Assembly (NCBI RefSeq): GCF_013343295.1 | Contig: NZ_CP049074.1 | Location: 248,001-312,000, forward strand | Origin: Metallosphaera tengchongensis | GTDB lineage: Archaea > Thermoproteota > Thermoprotei_A > Sulfolobales > Sulfolobaceae | Reading direction: 5' to 3' | DNA: 64,000 nucleotides | In this document: positions 27,372-39,413 of the stretch, piece after piece | How positions within the stretch are numbered: position 1 is the stretch's first letter | Layout: every line of letters begins with the position of its first letter | Made by a program: the position numbers and the translations under genes | Notes under the pieces: generated by a model | Seen by the model: only the letters and a program-made list of their open reading frames with translations | Database searches by the model: none | What the model was told of the DNA's origin: nothing

Positions 27372-28469
27372 CTAATGATGGGCCACCTCGACCCGCTTCT
27401 TAGCGAAGTCCGACTCGTCCCATATGCCCTTGGTTACATATTCGTAAGCCTTCATCGCAGCAGCGTATCCCTCGGTAATGGAGTCAGATATGGTCTTGGG
27501 ACCTGTTATTGCGCCTGCAAGGAATATTCCCTTCTTGGTTGACTGTACAGGTAACCTATCCGGGTCTATTGGCTTAACGAAGCCATGTTCCTCAAACTCA
27601 AGCCCTAAGGCTTTAGCCACTTGTTTTGATCCCAAGCCTAGCTCCATTCCGTTGGCCAATATGACCATATCGTATGGGACCACTAGAGCCCTATTCAGGT
27701 TCATGGTGTCCTCACCCTTTATAATCACTGTGTCATTGGGACCTCTCATAAACTCGGAGATTCTGCCCCTGATATATCCTACTCTGTACTCAAGCTGAGA
27801 CTTCCAGTAAAGCTTGTCCTCCATTAGACCATAAGTCCTTATGTCCATGTAATATATGTGGACTACCGCATCTGGGACCCTTTCCTTTATTTCCATTGCC
27901 TGTTTGGTCGAAACTGCACAGCATACCCTTGAACAGTAGGTGTTCCCAACTGTTGCGTCTCTAGATCCTACACATAAGAGAATCGCAACTCTCTTGGGAG
28001 GAACGCCCTTAGTGGTAACCAGCTTGTTCTCAGAGAGCATCCTCTCTATGTCAGAGATCTGGTAAATATTTGGAATAATACCGTAACCGTACTCGTATTT
28101 TCTCCTTGAGTCAAAGTGTTCGAAACCTGACGCAGCAATTATTGCGTTAACTTTCTCATTAGTTATTTTACCGGACTTATCTTTAATGGAGACGGTAAAC
28201 CCTTTTCCCTCATCCTTAATTCCCTCGACTATGCTCTCCATGTAGGTCTTAACGCCTCCAGACTCCACTCCCTTTATCAGGGGGTCTAGAACTTCGGAGG
28301 CTGGCCTCAGCTCAGGGAAGAGCAAGCTGTACTTTAGTTTCTTTGGGGTACCACCAAGATAGGACTCTCTCTCCACTAAAACTACGTCAATACCCATGTT
28401 CCTTAATTCCTTTGTAGCTGAAAGGCCTGCTGGGCCTGATCCTATTACAAGGACTTTTTCTCCTGCCAA
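27372..28469 (-). CDS. hdrA: sHdr subunit A (FAD protein)
   Basis: A 365-aa HdrA-like flavoprotein of the short sHdr type: Rossmann G-S-G-P-A-G (10-15), Y-L-G-G-T-P, and I-I-A-A-S-G-F, with the cysteine group C-S-R-V-C-C near residue 185 and a C-terminal G-I-F-L-A-G-A FAD motif. It lacks the N-terminal extension and ferredoxin inserts of methanogen HdrA. In the sHdr complex it is the flavin centre, likely passing electrons to NAD or another acceptor. TTG start at 28469. Confidence 0.92.
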   Translation of the reverse strand: MAGEKVLVIGSGPAGLSATKELRNMGIDVVLVERESYLGGTPKKLKYSLLFPELRPASEVLDPLIKGVESGGVKTYMESIVEGIKDEGKGFTVSIKDKSGKITNEKVNAIIAASGFEHFDSRRKYEYGYGIIPNIYQISDIERMLSENKLVTTKGVPPKRVAILLCVGSRDATVGNTYCSRVCCAVSTKQAMEIKERVPDAVVHIYYMDIRTYGLMEDKLYWKSQLEYRVGYIRGRISEFMRGPNDTVIIKGEDTMNLNRALVVPYDMVILANGMELGLGSKQVAKALGLEFEEHGFVKPIDPDRLPVQSTKKGIFLAGAITGPKTISDSITEGYAAAMKAYEYVTKGIWDESDFAKKRVEVAHH

Positions 28470-28513
28470 TCTCCCACTCTCATATCATTTTTAATAAAAA
28501 TAATTAAAAAGGT

Positions 28514-29857
28514 TTACTTAGAAGTATTTGTCGTTTGTCCCTTCTCTTGCTTATACCACTTAACCCTTTCTGGCACAGATAGGTAGAAGTCTATTTTCCT
28601 GTGAGGCTTGTACAGGTACTCTGGTTCAGCCTTTCCTTCCCTCAAGTCTGCCAAGTACTGTATGAACTTCTCCTTATAGTCGTCTACATTCACTCCTATC
28701 TTCCTCATGAAGCCTTCAACATCCGTTGCGTGCCAGTGAACTTGAGCTATGGTGTAGGGATCTGCGCCCATAGCTATTGCTGCGAACTGAGCATCTGCTA
28801 GCACTGGTAGGTTATAGTTGAAGCCGTGGGCTTTACCTGCCCATTGGCTCTTGTCCAATGTAGTGACACACCCTGTATCAGAGGTCACGAATATGTCAGC
28901 CTTTCCTTCCTCAACTGCTGGTATCACCTTTTTGAACAACGCAAAGCTCCTAGAGAACTCCCTCTCAGTTAAGATGTGCCTGAAACCGAAGCCGCAGCAG
29001 TCCCACCAGGTGGAGTAGTCCACTAGCTTAGCGCCGAAGTTCTGCGCTGTCCCGCTAGGAGCAGCAGGTCTTCTCCCTTCGAAGACCTCAGGATCATAAA
29101 TCGTGTCCTCAGGAACCAACTTATAAACGTGGCAAGGCGTGTGTACTGCGGCCCTTATCCCGTTTAAGTTATACTTCTTCTGTTGGGCTGCCTTCTTACT
29201 CATGGTGTACAACCACTCAGAATAGTGAACGACTTCCTCAGGTATCACTATGTCCATATCCATTTTCCTCATGATGGGTCTTAACTTATCCCTTATCTCT
29301 TTGTGCAGAACTAGCATGTTCCTTATTTCCTTGTAATGACCGAAAGAGGTTCCGCAGTGAATTAAGGGGAAGTAATCTATCTCGTATGCCCTCCACATGT
29401 TCCTGACGTATACCCCAGCTAAGGCAACTGGGTTAGACGCACCAGAGGCATGATAGTTCCACCCTGTACAAGAGGTCTGGTGTGGCTCGTCCATATAGTC
29501 TATTTCCATTTTATTCATCATCCAGAACACTGAAGTTGGATAACCTGGAATGTGTCCACACTGGCCACAGCTCTTGTGCTGCCATAACTTAGTTGTGGGA
29601 ATAACCTTAGGAGTTCCGTTTAAGGTCTGCATCTTTATTGGATTGTTGTATGGCTTAATGTGATGAATTATTATCTCTCCTTTGTCCTCTAACTTGTATA
29701 ACTCCTCTTTCACGTGTTGTAGACCGTGCGGGGTGCTGTACCTGTAGATAATCCTCTGGTAAACCTCGTTCCAGTCCATGTTGTCTGCCATGGGGAAAGC
29801 TTCCTTCAATTCCTGTTCCATCTTCTTATCCACTTCTTGTGTACTCAAACCAAACAC
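28514..29857 (-). CDS. hdrB1: sHdr subunit B1
   Basis: A 447-aa HdrB-like subunit with an N-terminal extension of about 90 residues and cysteines at K-S-C-G-Q-C-G-H, T-S-C-T-G-W, H-T-P-C-H, D-C-C-G-F-G-F-R-H and D-T-G-C-V-T. The single CCG-type motif differs from HdrB2 and is characteristic of the longer HdrB1. The start is GTG 29857, or TTG 29848 if the AAGGTG there is used as the ribosome site. A 128-base gap to hdrC1 hints at an extra promoter. Confidence 0.9.
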   Translation of the reverse strand: MFGLSTQEVDKKMEQELKEAFPMADNMDWNEVYQRIIYRYSTPHGLQHVKEELYKLEDKGEIIIHHIKPYNNPIKMQTLNGTPKVIPTTKLWQHKSCGQCGHIPGYPTSVFWMMNKMEIDYMDEPHQTSCTGWNYHASGASNPVALAGVYVRNMWRAYEIDYFPLIHCGTSFGHYKEIRNMLVLHKEIRDKLRPIMRKMDMDIVIPEEVVHYSEWLYTMSKKAAQQKKYNLNGIRAAVHTPCHVYKLVPEDTIYDPEVFEGRRPAAPSGTAQNFGAKLVDYSTWWDCCGFGFRHILTEREFSRSFALFKKVIPAVEEGKADIFVTSDTGCVTTLDKSQWAGKAHGFNYNLPVLADAQFAAIAMGADPYTIAQVHWHATDVEGFMRKIGVNVDDYKEKFIQYLADLREGKAEPEYLYKPHRKIDFYLSVPERVKWYKQEKGQTTNTSK

Positions 29858-29985
29858 CTTCTAACATTATAATATTGAGGAGGGTTAAATACTTTACTTA
29901 TTAAACATTTTATGTAACAATGAAATTTTTCCCAAAACTTTAACAACTTTAAAGAAAAAGACGATAATAAAAAGAGTTTATAAAA

Positions 29986-30828
29986 TTACAGATCCAACCA
30001 GCTATCCGGTAGCTCGTTCTCGTCTAGCTCTCCCTTCTCCCACTTCTCCCTGATTTCCTCCAACTGGGATTTTCTGTCCTCATATATGTCCATTATCATA
30101 TCGTAAAGATCCTTGTCCACTCCCTTAAGCGATTCCATGACACCAGATTCTATCATTATTGTCATCATCTCGACAGCGGTCTGAAGGGATGGGTGCCATC
30201 CAATATCTGTCCTCTGCATCAAGTCCACTGGAATGGCCTTTCTATATACGTCCATGTTCTTAGACTCCTCCACCGCCTGAGGTCCCCAGTCTGGGAATGA
30301 ATCTGGTTGTATCATATCAGGGGTAACCTGATTGCCCATCGTTAGGACAGTGTATAGAACCCTCCTGTAGGGCGCTAGGATCTCCTTAGCTGACGGTAGG
30401 GCAAACTGAACCGAGTACTCCCTGAGTAACATTATTAGGCCAGCAATCTCGTTGTTGAATGGACACCTCATGGAGCAGGTGTAACACTGAACACATGCCC
30501 ACACTTTCTTGTTGGTGAATTCCCATATCTTGTCAACCTCATCCCTCATCATGTACTGTATCATTTCCCTTGGACCGAAATCGTAGAACTTAGCTGCAGG
30601 GCATCCGGATGTGCATACGCCACAGTTCAAGCATCCTCTTAGGTATTCGTCATATCTGAAGTCGGACTTCACAGCCTGCCAGAACTTCAGAGCTAACTCC
30701 CTGTCCGACGGTGATAAAGTGGAGAGAAGGTTCCTTTCCTCCTCTGGCATTGCACCTTGAACGTCGAACGCCATGTCTAGAAACCTTGGGTCGTCCGGTA
30801 ATTGGAGTATACTCTTAGCTTGTGCCAT
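29986..30828 (-). CDS. hdrC1: sHdr subunit C1 (ferredoxin-like)
   Basis: About 280 aa with two 4Fe-4S motifs, C-L-N-C-G-V-C-T-S-G-C-P and C-V-Q-C-Y-T-C-S-M-R-C-P, in a helical frame; the C-terminus is strongly acidic. It pairs with HdrB1. ATG 30828 is preferred (M-A-Q-A-K-S-I); TTG 30840 is an alternative. A TATA-like ttataag (30861-30867) suggests this gene starts its own transcript, separate from tusA-dsrE3A. Confidence 0.9.
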   Translation of the reverse strand: MAQAKSILQLPDDPRFLDMAFDVQGAMPEEERNLLSTLSPSDRELALKFWQAVKSDFRYDEYLRGCLNCGVCTSGCPAAKFYDFGPREMIQYMMRDEVDKIWEFTNKKVWACVQCYTCSMRCPFNNEIAGLIMLLREYSVQFALPSAKEILAPYRRVLYTVLTMGNQVTPDMIQPDSFPDWGPQAVEESKNMDVYRKAIPVDLMQRTDIGWHPSLQTAVEMMTIMIESGVMESLKGVDKDLYDMIMDIYEDRKSQLEEIREKWEKGELDENELPDSWLDL

Positions 30829-30898
30829 ACTATTCCACAAGTATAATGATAAAAGGAGACTTATAAGTTTTGTTAAAAAAAATCTAAAATAAAATAAG

Positions 30899-31141
30899 TT
30901 ACTTCGCTCTCTTCACTAGAATTCTAGTTACGCCGCCCTGTTGCTGAATATCTAAAATTTGATGCCCAGTCCTTCTAGCCCAAGCTTCAATATCAGGCTT
31001 GGCAGCGGGGTCAGTAGCCAACACTTCCAGAACTTCTCCAACGTTAATTTGCTTTATAGCCTTCGCCGTCTCCATCACAGGTCCCGGGCAATACATACCC
31101 TTTACGTCAAGGGTCTTGGTTATTTTGGCCTCTTGTGACAT
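30899..31141 (-). CDS. tusA: TusA sulfur carrier
   Basis: An 80-aa TusA with the C-P-G-P sulfur-carrying motif (Cys18). It relays sulfane sulfur as a persulfide between DsrE3A and the sHdr system. A longer frame begins at 31213, but ATG 31141 follows GGTGA by five bases and gives the standard length. It starts 10 bases after the dsrE3A stop. Confidence 0.93.
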   Translation of the reverse strand: MSQEAKITKTLDVKGMYCPGPVMETAKAIKQINVGEVLEVLATDPAAKPDIEAWARRTGHQILDIQQQGGVTRILVKRAK

Positions 31142-31151
31142 ATTGGTCACC

Positions 31152-31568
31152 TTAAATGAATAGGGTTGTTCCACCCTCAGCCCTGTCCAAGAAAGTGGCG
31201 ACGCCCACGACATCGTCCACGAAGTCCGCTAAGTTCTCTTTCTTGAGACCGAAGAACTCCATGGTAGTGGAGCAAGCGTAGACCTTCACTTCTCCCACCT
31301 CTTTAGCTTCCTTCACCATTTGGTGCCACATGGGGAATTTCATATCCATCATCTTTTTTATCATCATCGGACCCATCTGCTCGTAATTCTTGTCTATCTG
31401 TGGAGGAGCCTGCATACCTTGCTTGCTTATAGCGTTCAGCCCCCAGAACGTAAAGAAGAGGTTAACCTCGTAACCCGATGCCGCAGCGCCTGAAGCTAAA
31501 ATTCCTACAGGCATTAGCTTATCTATTGTTCCCGAGAACACAATTATGGATAACTTTTTTCCTGCCAA
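31152..31568 (-). CDS. dsrE3A: DsrE3A-type sulfurtransferase
   Basis: A 138-aa DsrE-fold protein with the active Cys99 in Y-A-C-S-T-T-M-E-F-F-G. In archaeal and bacterial sulfur oxidisers it exchanges thiosulfonate or persulfide sulfur with TusA. TTG 31568 is four to five bases after GGTGA; a TATA-like gcttaaatattt lies near 31593-31604. First gene of the sulfur-oxidation series; upstream lies a dead tnpB element. Confidence 0.9.
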   Translation of the reverse strand: MAGKKLSIIVFSGTIDKLMPVGILASGAAASGYEVNLFFTFWGLNAISKQGMQAPPQIDKNYEQMGPMMIKKMMDMKFPMWHQMVKEAKEVGEVKVYACSTTMEFFGLKKENLADFVDDVVGVATFLDRAEGGTTLFI

Positions 31569-31788
31569 TCTTTCACCAAAATATCTTTTATATCAAAAAT
31601 ATTTAAGCTTTGTGGTGTTGTTTATATTTTGTAAAAACCAAGTTTAATATGTTCCACTTAATGGTATTTAAATAAAACAGATTTATCGTAAGAGCTCTTG
31701 GCGTATATCCATGGATGACGAAGTGGACAGTTGATGCATATCTCATCTGGTCTACTCACAAGGGAAAAGTCATCCTATTTTTAAGTAT

Positions 31789-31820
31789 CTGACTTCCTCC
31801 GCGCCATGGCAAGGGTTCTG
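31789..31820 (+). repeat. Hairpin repeat, tnpB right-end type
   Basis: CTGACTTCCTCCGCGCC, degenerate hairpin, AAGGGTT. Lies beyond the 3' end of the tnpB pseudogene; the 40 bases to its right match those beside the copy at 8787, confirming it as that element's right end. Confidence 0.7.
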
Positions 31821-31865
31821 CCGAGGTCTGGGGCGTTACCCCCCTTTAAGGGAGTTACTCCATTT

Positions 31866-33168
31866 GACGTTACGAGAAAGGAAGGAGGTTTTTCCATACG
31901 TTTACGGTTCTCTTTACCTCCAGTTTCATTATGTTTAAAGCACCATTAACGTCACTGTGAAGCTTGTCGCCTAAAGGACCGCTGACGACTCCCCTAGGTC
32001 TTCTGACAACTTCAACGTCGTGAAAAGCACAGAGTAGAGGTGTTGTACTCGACAACCAGAAATGCCTTTATACCATACTCGTAAAGCCTGGACACGACGG
32101 CGTCAATTAACTTACGATATGACCATATGTTCACACTTAACTTGTCACCCTTATCTTGAGAGATGAAGTAGGGGTAACTTAAGTAAACAGTTGAAACTCA
32201 TAATTGTTATAACGTCTTAGCGAGATTAGAGGACAAGGTTCTATAGTAGTAAAGGAGCCTGCGGTAAAGTTTCTTAAAGAGTAGCTCCCTTTCCCTTAAC
32301 ACTGACTCCCTTGCCTCAAACTCTTGTATCTTCACAGCCTCGCTCTTTAGTCTGTCTAGTTCTGCGACCTTTTTCTGAAAGTAGAAGTAGTCCGCCTTTA
32401 CGGTTGAACCACGGTAGAACAGAACGGTACCGTCGTCTACGGTAACAGTTGCTAACATGTTGATGCCTAAGTCAATTGAAGCTACCTTCTCGGCTTTAGG
32501 TGACGCTATCTGTATCTTGTCCCTCTCACCGTGGACGATGAGGGGTTCCTTTATTGGTCTTTTGCTCTTCTTTGCTGTAACCCTACCTACGTCGACAGAA
32601 ATGTAAGCGTAGGACTTGTCGTCTATGTGTATCTCTAGCCTACCTTAAGTACCAGACCACCTTAACCTACCGGTGAAGGGTATTTCCATCTTCCAGTCCT
32701 TGAGGATGAACATGTGTCTCTCCTCATCAACCTCGTAGCGGTCTTGCCTAACTACTAGGATTAACTCCCTCTTCCCGTCCTCTTTCCAATATCCCGGTGG
32801 TGGGGTATGACGAACAAATTGCGGTCTATCTTTATTCTTCAGTAATGAGAAAAAGGAATGCCACGCTTCATTGTTCTTCTACAATACAGCATGTGCATTA
32901 ACAGAATCCAATACCTCCTTGTACTTCTCGTAATACTTATCCCAAGTACCTTTTAGATCTACTCCCTTCTGTTGGAAGAACTGTTGCCTCCTCTCGCAGT
33001 TTACCTCGTTGTATAACCCCGCTGAAGCGTCTGCTAACTTCCTAAGTTTTTCTGTTGTGCTCCATTAGGGAGCAATCTGACAGTTACGATCCTGATACTC
33101 TCCTCCGGTATTGCTGGATAGATCGGCTCCCGCTCCTCATAGAGAAGTTGACCGGAAGGGAGTACCAT
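31866..33168 (-). pseudogene. tnpB: Nearly full-length dead tnpB (IS605 type)
   Basis: Conceptual translation from ATG 33168 gives a TnpB: R-I-V-T-V-R-L-L-P-N-G, a frameshift near 33070, then K-L-R-K-L-A-D-A-S-A-G-L-Y-N-E-V, the RuvC-I strand I-D-L-G-I-N near 32470, the coiled region 32207-32458, and the C-terminal S-D-V-N-G-A-L-N-I-M-K. In-frame stops occur near 32881, 32646 and 32205, and the zinc-finger cysteines are eroded. Clearly inactive. It splits the sulfur-oxidation island. A left-end hairpin lies at 33201. Confidence 0.9.
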
Positions 33169-33200
33169 AAGAAAAGGTAGGGAAAAAGAAGTTGAAAACA

Positions 33201-33240
33201 TTGCCCCACCTTAAAAGACGAGGTTTCCTTTTTCTTTTAT
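33201..33240 (+). repeat. Hairpin repeat, tnpB left-end type
   Basis: TTGCCCCACC, hairpin, GACGAGGTTTCCTTTTTCTTTTAT. It lies just outside the 5' end of the tnpB pseudogene and carries the GAGGTTT...TTCTTTTAT tail shared with the solo copies, which identifies that tail as left-end sequence. Confidence 0.65.
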
Positions 33241-33424
33241 AATTTTAAATGAAGAAATTAAAACTACGAATTATTTATGAACCTATACTTCCAGAGGTCA
33301 TGGTATCCCTCACGTCTCTGAAGGGGAAGAGGAACTATCGTAAAACAATAGATGGGTATCCACGATAACTATGTTTGATAAAAAATATAAGTAAGCTAAA
33401 TTAAATTAACATGAGGGATAGAGT

Positions 33425-33820
<396 letters not shown>

Positions 33821-33825
33821 TACTC

Positions 33826-35145
33826 ATGAAATATGACGCTATAGTAATAGGCGGTGGATCTGCTGGCTACGTAGCTGGATCTGTCCTTTCCAGGAACGGA
33901 AGGAAGGTCCTGGTAATTGAAAAGGATAGGTACGGCGGTGTTTGCGTAAGGTCTGGTTGCGTTCCAAGCATTTTTTTATATGACGTCTCTTTTTCCCTTG
34001 CTAGATTAAGGGAGATAGGAAACTATAAGGGACTCTCCCTAAACGTGGAACAGGGAGATATATTTTCCGTGAGAAATAATATAATAGATTATCTATCCGA
34101 AGCAGGGAAGAAGCTTATAGAAAATGCAGGGGGAGAAACCTATTTTGGAGAGGCTAAGTTAAGTAAGGATAAGGTGGAGGTTGACGGAAGGGAGCTCGAG
34201 TACGATAACCTTATCATAGCCTCCGGTTCTTCTCCCTCTCTACCTAGGATCAGCGGTGTCGAAAACGGGATAACAGAAGATCAGGCCGTTAATTTAAACT
34301 TTGTACCTAAAGAGATGGTAGTTGTAGGCGGAGGATTTGCTGGCGTAGAAATAGCTCAATTCTACGCGAGGCTAGGCTCGTCTGTAGTACTAATAACTAG
34401 AGGTAAAATGTTGGAAAACTTTAGTCAAGATGCAAGAGAGCTGGTAAGAGAGTCCTTAGACTGGGACGGAATAATTGTAAAGGAGAAATGTGAGCCTGTG
34501 TATCAAGACCGGGGGCTCCTAAAAACTACATGTGGCGAATTTAGGGGAGAAGTCATAGTGTACGCCACTGGAAGAAGACCTAATTTCCCTCTCGGTCTTA
34601 GTAATCTAGGTATTGAGTTTAACTGTAACGGTATAAAAGTTGACGATACTATGAGAACAACCAACCCAAAGGTGTGGGCCATAGGAGATGTTGTTGACAA
34701 GAGCAGAAAAGTGGCACATTCCGCAATGATGGAAGGGTACGTAGCTGCATTATCCATACTGGGAAAAAGCGTTAAGGCAGACTACTCCGCTGTTCCTCAA
34801 GTTATATACACCGACCCTCAAATAGGATCTGTCGGTTCCGAACAGAGAGCCGTTAAGAGCTCTTCCTTTCCTCTTAGAGCTTCTACTAGAGCCATAATTC
34901 ACGGTATGAAGGAAGGATACGTTAAGGTTGGCTTTGACGAGGATAACAGGGTATGCTTCGGTGAAGTCGTATCCCAATATGCGGAGGAAATGATAAATCT
35001 TTTATCTATCGCAATTAAGGCAAAGATGAAGGCCGAGGATCTAGCGCTTCTACCCCTTGTCCACCCTTCAACCTCAGAAGGGATTAGTAACGCAGCTAAA
35101 GCGTTATTTAACCTGGATGTGGATGTATTTAAAGATAAGCAATGA
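33826..35145 (+). CDS. lpdA: Dihydrolipoamide dehydrogenase-like flavoprotein
   Basis: A 439-aa class I pyridine-nucleotide disulfide oxidoreductase. It has FAD motif G-G-G-S-A-G, the redox disulfide Cys40-Cys45 (G-G-V-C-V-R-S-G-C-V-P), NAD motif V-G-G-G-F-A-G-V-E, A-I-G-D-V for FAD, and the C-terminal H-P-S-T-S-E active-site base pair. Its likely job here is to re-oxidise the dihydrolipoyl group of LbpA and pass electrons to NAD. Neighbouring sulfur and lipoate genes support this over a mercuric or trypanothione-type reductase. Confidence 0.87.
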   Translation: MKYDAIVIGGGSAGYVAGSVLSRNGRKVLVIEKDRYGGVCVRSGCVPSIFLYDVSFSLARLREIGNYKGLSLNVEQGDIFSVRNNIIDYLSEAGKKLIENAGGETYFGEAKLSKDKVEVDGRELEYDNLIIASGSSPSLPRISGVENGITEDQAVNLNFVPKEMVVVGGGFAGVEIAQFYARLGSSVVLITRGKMLENFSQDARELVRESLDWDGIIVKEKCEPVYQDRGLLKTTCGEFRGEVIVYATGRRPNFPLGLSNLGIEFNCNGIKVDDTMRTTNPKVWAIGDVVDKSRKVAHSAMMEGYVAALSILGKSVKADYSAVPQVIYTDPQIGSVGSEQRAVKSSSFPLRASTRAIIHGMKEGYVKVGFDEDNRVCFGEVVSQYAEEMINLLSIAIKAKMKAEDLALLPLVHPSTSEGISNAAKALFNLDVDVFKDKQ

Positions 35146-35483
35146 GTCTAAAGGAATACCTGGAGAGGAAAAATTTCCTTTATAAAAAGGAGGGACAGAT
35201 CGAGACAGTTTACATGGACGACTACTCGTTTTACATCGAGGGTAATGAGATACGCATTCCTATACCCCTTCCAACTGGCAAGGAAAAGCTGGACGACCTT
35301 GTGACAATGGGAACCCTTTACGCAAGGGCTTCCAGGTTGATTCAAGGAATTGGGGAGAAAGTATCGTATAAGCTAAGAGATACTACACTGGAAGTAATTG
35401 TGAACTTCCGTTCTAGGGAAGAGTTAGAACAAAAGTTAATAAAAGCAATGGAGGGTATTGAAAGCTTGAGGTATTTCATGTGA
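35142..35483 (+). CDS. Hypothetical protein in lpd operon (113 aa)
   Basis: Not recognised. A small soluble protein of alternating strands and helices, without cysteines or membrane segments. It overlaps lpdA by four bases (ATGA) and the following thioredoxin-fold gene by four (GTGA), so it is made together with them. It may be a partner subunit of the flavoprotein. Confidence 0.75.
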   Translation: MSLKEYLERKNFLYKKEGQIETVYMDDYSFYIEGNEIRIPIPLPTGKEKLDDLVTMGTLYARASRLIQGIGEKVSYKLRDTTLEVIVNFRSREELEQKLIKAMEGIESLRYFM

Positions 35484-36031
35484 GTTACGACTACATAATC
35501 AAACAGTACATAAAGATGATCAAGGATGTCAAAGTTAGGCATTGCAAGGCAACGGAGTTTCTGTCTCAACTTCAAGGGGCTTCAATTCAAATAGAGGAGG
35601 ACAACAATTGCAATAATCCTGAACTTCACGTGTACGCAGCAGGGAGAAAGTATTTTTCTTATTACGGAATACCTGCAGTAAACGAGTTATGGCCATTTCT
35701 CAATGCCTTGGTTAGGGCGTCCACTGGTGTAGTTCAGTTGGATCAACAGGAGTTGGAGATGGCTAAGAAAATCAGGGGAAACATCAAGCTTTTTGTCACC
35801 CAGGACTGTACGAAGTGTCCCATTGCTGCTGAACTTCTCTATCAGGTAGCACTGGTAAACCAGAACGTAACTTTAGAGGTCATAGACTCCGAGATGTATG
35901 ATAGCTTAGCCAAACAGTTTCACGTAATGAACGTTCCTAAGATAGTCCTTAACGAGAAAACCGAGATCCCTGGTGGCTTTCCTCCCAACATAGTTCTGAA
36001 GATGCTAATGAAATCTTCTAATCAGGAGTAA
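35480..36031 (+). CDS. Thioredoxin-fold protein with C-T-K-C motif
   Basis: A 183-aa protein whose C-terminal half is a glutaredoxin/PDO-like domain with Cys110-T-K-Cys113 in F-V-T-Q-D-C-T-K-C-P and the cis-proline segment M-N-V-P-K-I. The N-terminal half resembles a second thioredoxin fold that has lost its C-x-x-C (only H-C-K remains), recalling archaeal protein disulfide oxidoreductases with one dead half. It probably moves disulfides or persulfides between the DsrE, LpdA and LbpA proteins. Start GTG 35480. Confidence 0.75.
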   Translation: MSYDYIIKQYIKMIKDVKVRHCKATEFLSQLQGASIQIEEDNNCNNPELHVYAAGRKYFSYYGIPAVNELWPFLNALVRASTGVVQLDQQELEMAKKIRGNIKLFVTQDCTKCPIAAELLYQVALVNQNVTLEVIDSEMYDSLAKQFHVMNVPKIVLNEKTEIPGGFPPNIVLKMLMKSSNQE

Positions 36032-36341
36032 CAACTTTAACCCCTAATCTTTCAGCCTCTTTCTTCACTTTCTCGTCCGAAGCTATGAGTATCGCTTGCA
36101 AGTCGGATGCAACCATTATAGCTTCGGCTTCATGAATAGGTAAGCCTGAGAAAGTACCAGCCTTGTGGGAGTAGGCCCTTACCCAGACCCCACGGTCTAA
36201 CGCGTAATCTATGTCGATATGGTTCTGAAGGGCGTAAGATACACCATAGGAGGTGATTATCAACCTATATTCAGTAAACTTCTCAAGAATCTTCCCTAGT
36301 TTAGGAAATGAGCTTGGAGAGATAACGGCAAACATATTCAT
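36018..36341 (-). CDS. PIN-like domain protein, short
   Basis: A 107-aa protein whose C-terminal half reads L-P-I-H-E-A-E-A-I-M-V-A-S-D-L, then I-A-S-D-E-K-V-K-K-E-A-E-R-L-G, the pattern of small PIN-fold nucleases (conserved acidic residues, then D-D/D-E and A-x-x-L-G). The N-terminus is shorter than in most VapC proteins and no antitoxin gene is adjacent. It overlaps the convergent thioredoxin-fold gene by 14 bases. Could be an orphan RNase or structural relic. Confidence 0.55.
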   Translation of the reverse strand: MNMFAVISPSSFPKLGKILEKFTEYRLIITSYGVSYALQNHIDIDYALDRGVWVRAYSHKAGTFSGLPIHEAEAIMVASDLQAILIASDEKVKKEAERLGVKVVTPD

Positions 36342-36375
36342 TAAAATTATTTAACTTATGATATATAAGGAGTAG

Positions 36376-38628
<2,253 letters not shown>

Positions 38629-39413
38629 CAATTTCGTCTCCCTCCTTCGCATCAGTTTTCATAAACAGCCTTACCATAGGCTCTCCCTTAAATGATAGAA
38701 CGCTTTCCAGGAGAGGGGGTCCGTCAATCGGTTCGTTCCTCATAACTTTGAACGCAGGTCCGTAATCCCAGTTCTTGAGAAGACCTCTTCTGCTTTCAAT
38801 GAGGGTAACGCTCTTCTTTACCTTAGTGAAGTATCTTTTACCAAGTAAATTTATATTTCCTTTAACCTCTACCCCTATCAGTCCACCGTATCCCGCGTAG
38901 GGTAAACTGGCATTTAATATTCCTCCACAACACCCTAAACCTCTGATATCCCCAGCTTCTGTATATCTAGTAAGCTTTACGTCAAAGAATGACTCTGTCC
39001 TATTCACAACCACACCTGCTCCACTTTCCTGGTACCGAGTGACCTTAGGAAAGGATAAGGGCAGACCCTCCACGTGGGCATGCTTGAAATCACCACCAGT
39101 GTAAGGAGAGGAAATTAACCTTCCTAGCACGTCTCCCCTCTTTACTTGCTCACCGGGAGACAGGTAAGGCTCAACGTGAAGTATTTTGATGTACCTATTC
39201 TTGCTCTTCAGAATAACTTTATAATCGTAGTTTACAGTCGCAAAGACGTTTGGTCTCCCAACGTTGAACTTCTCCACAGATAAAATCTCACCAGACAAAA
39301 AGGATACAAATTCCTCAGAGCTAGGATAACCTACGTCTATAGCCTTTGCTTTAACATGAGATGAGAAGCCACTAGTGAAAAAACTTACTAACGTACCTGG
39401 CTCGAAGTTCATC

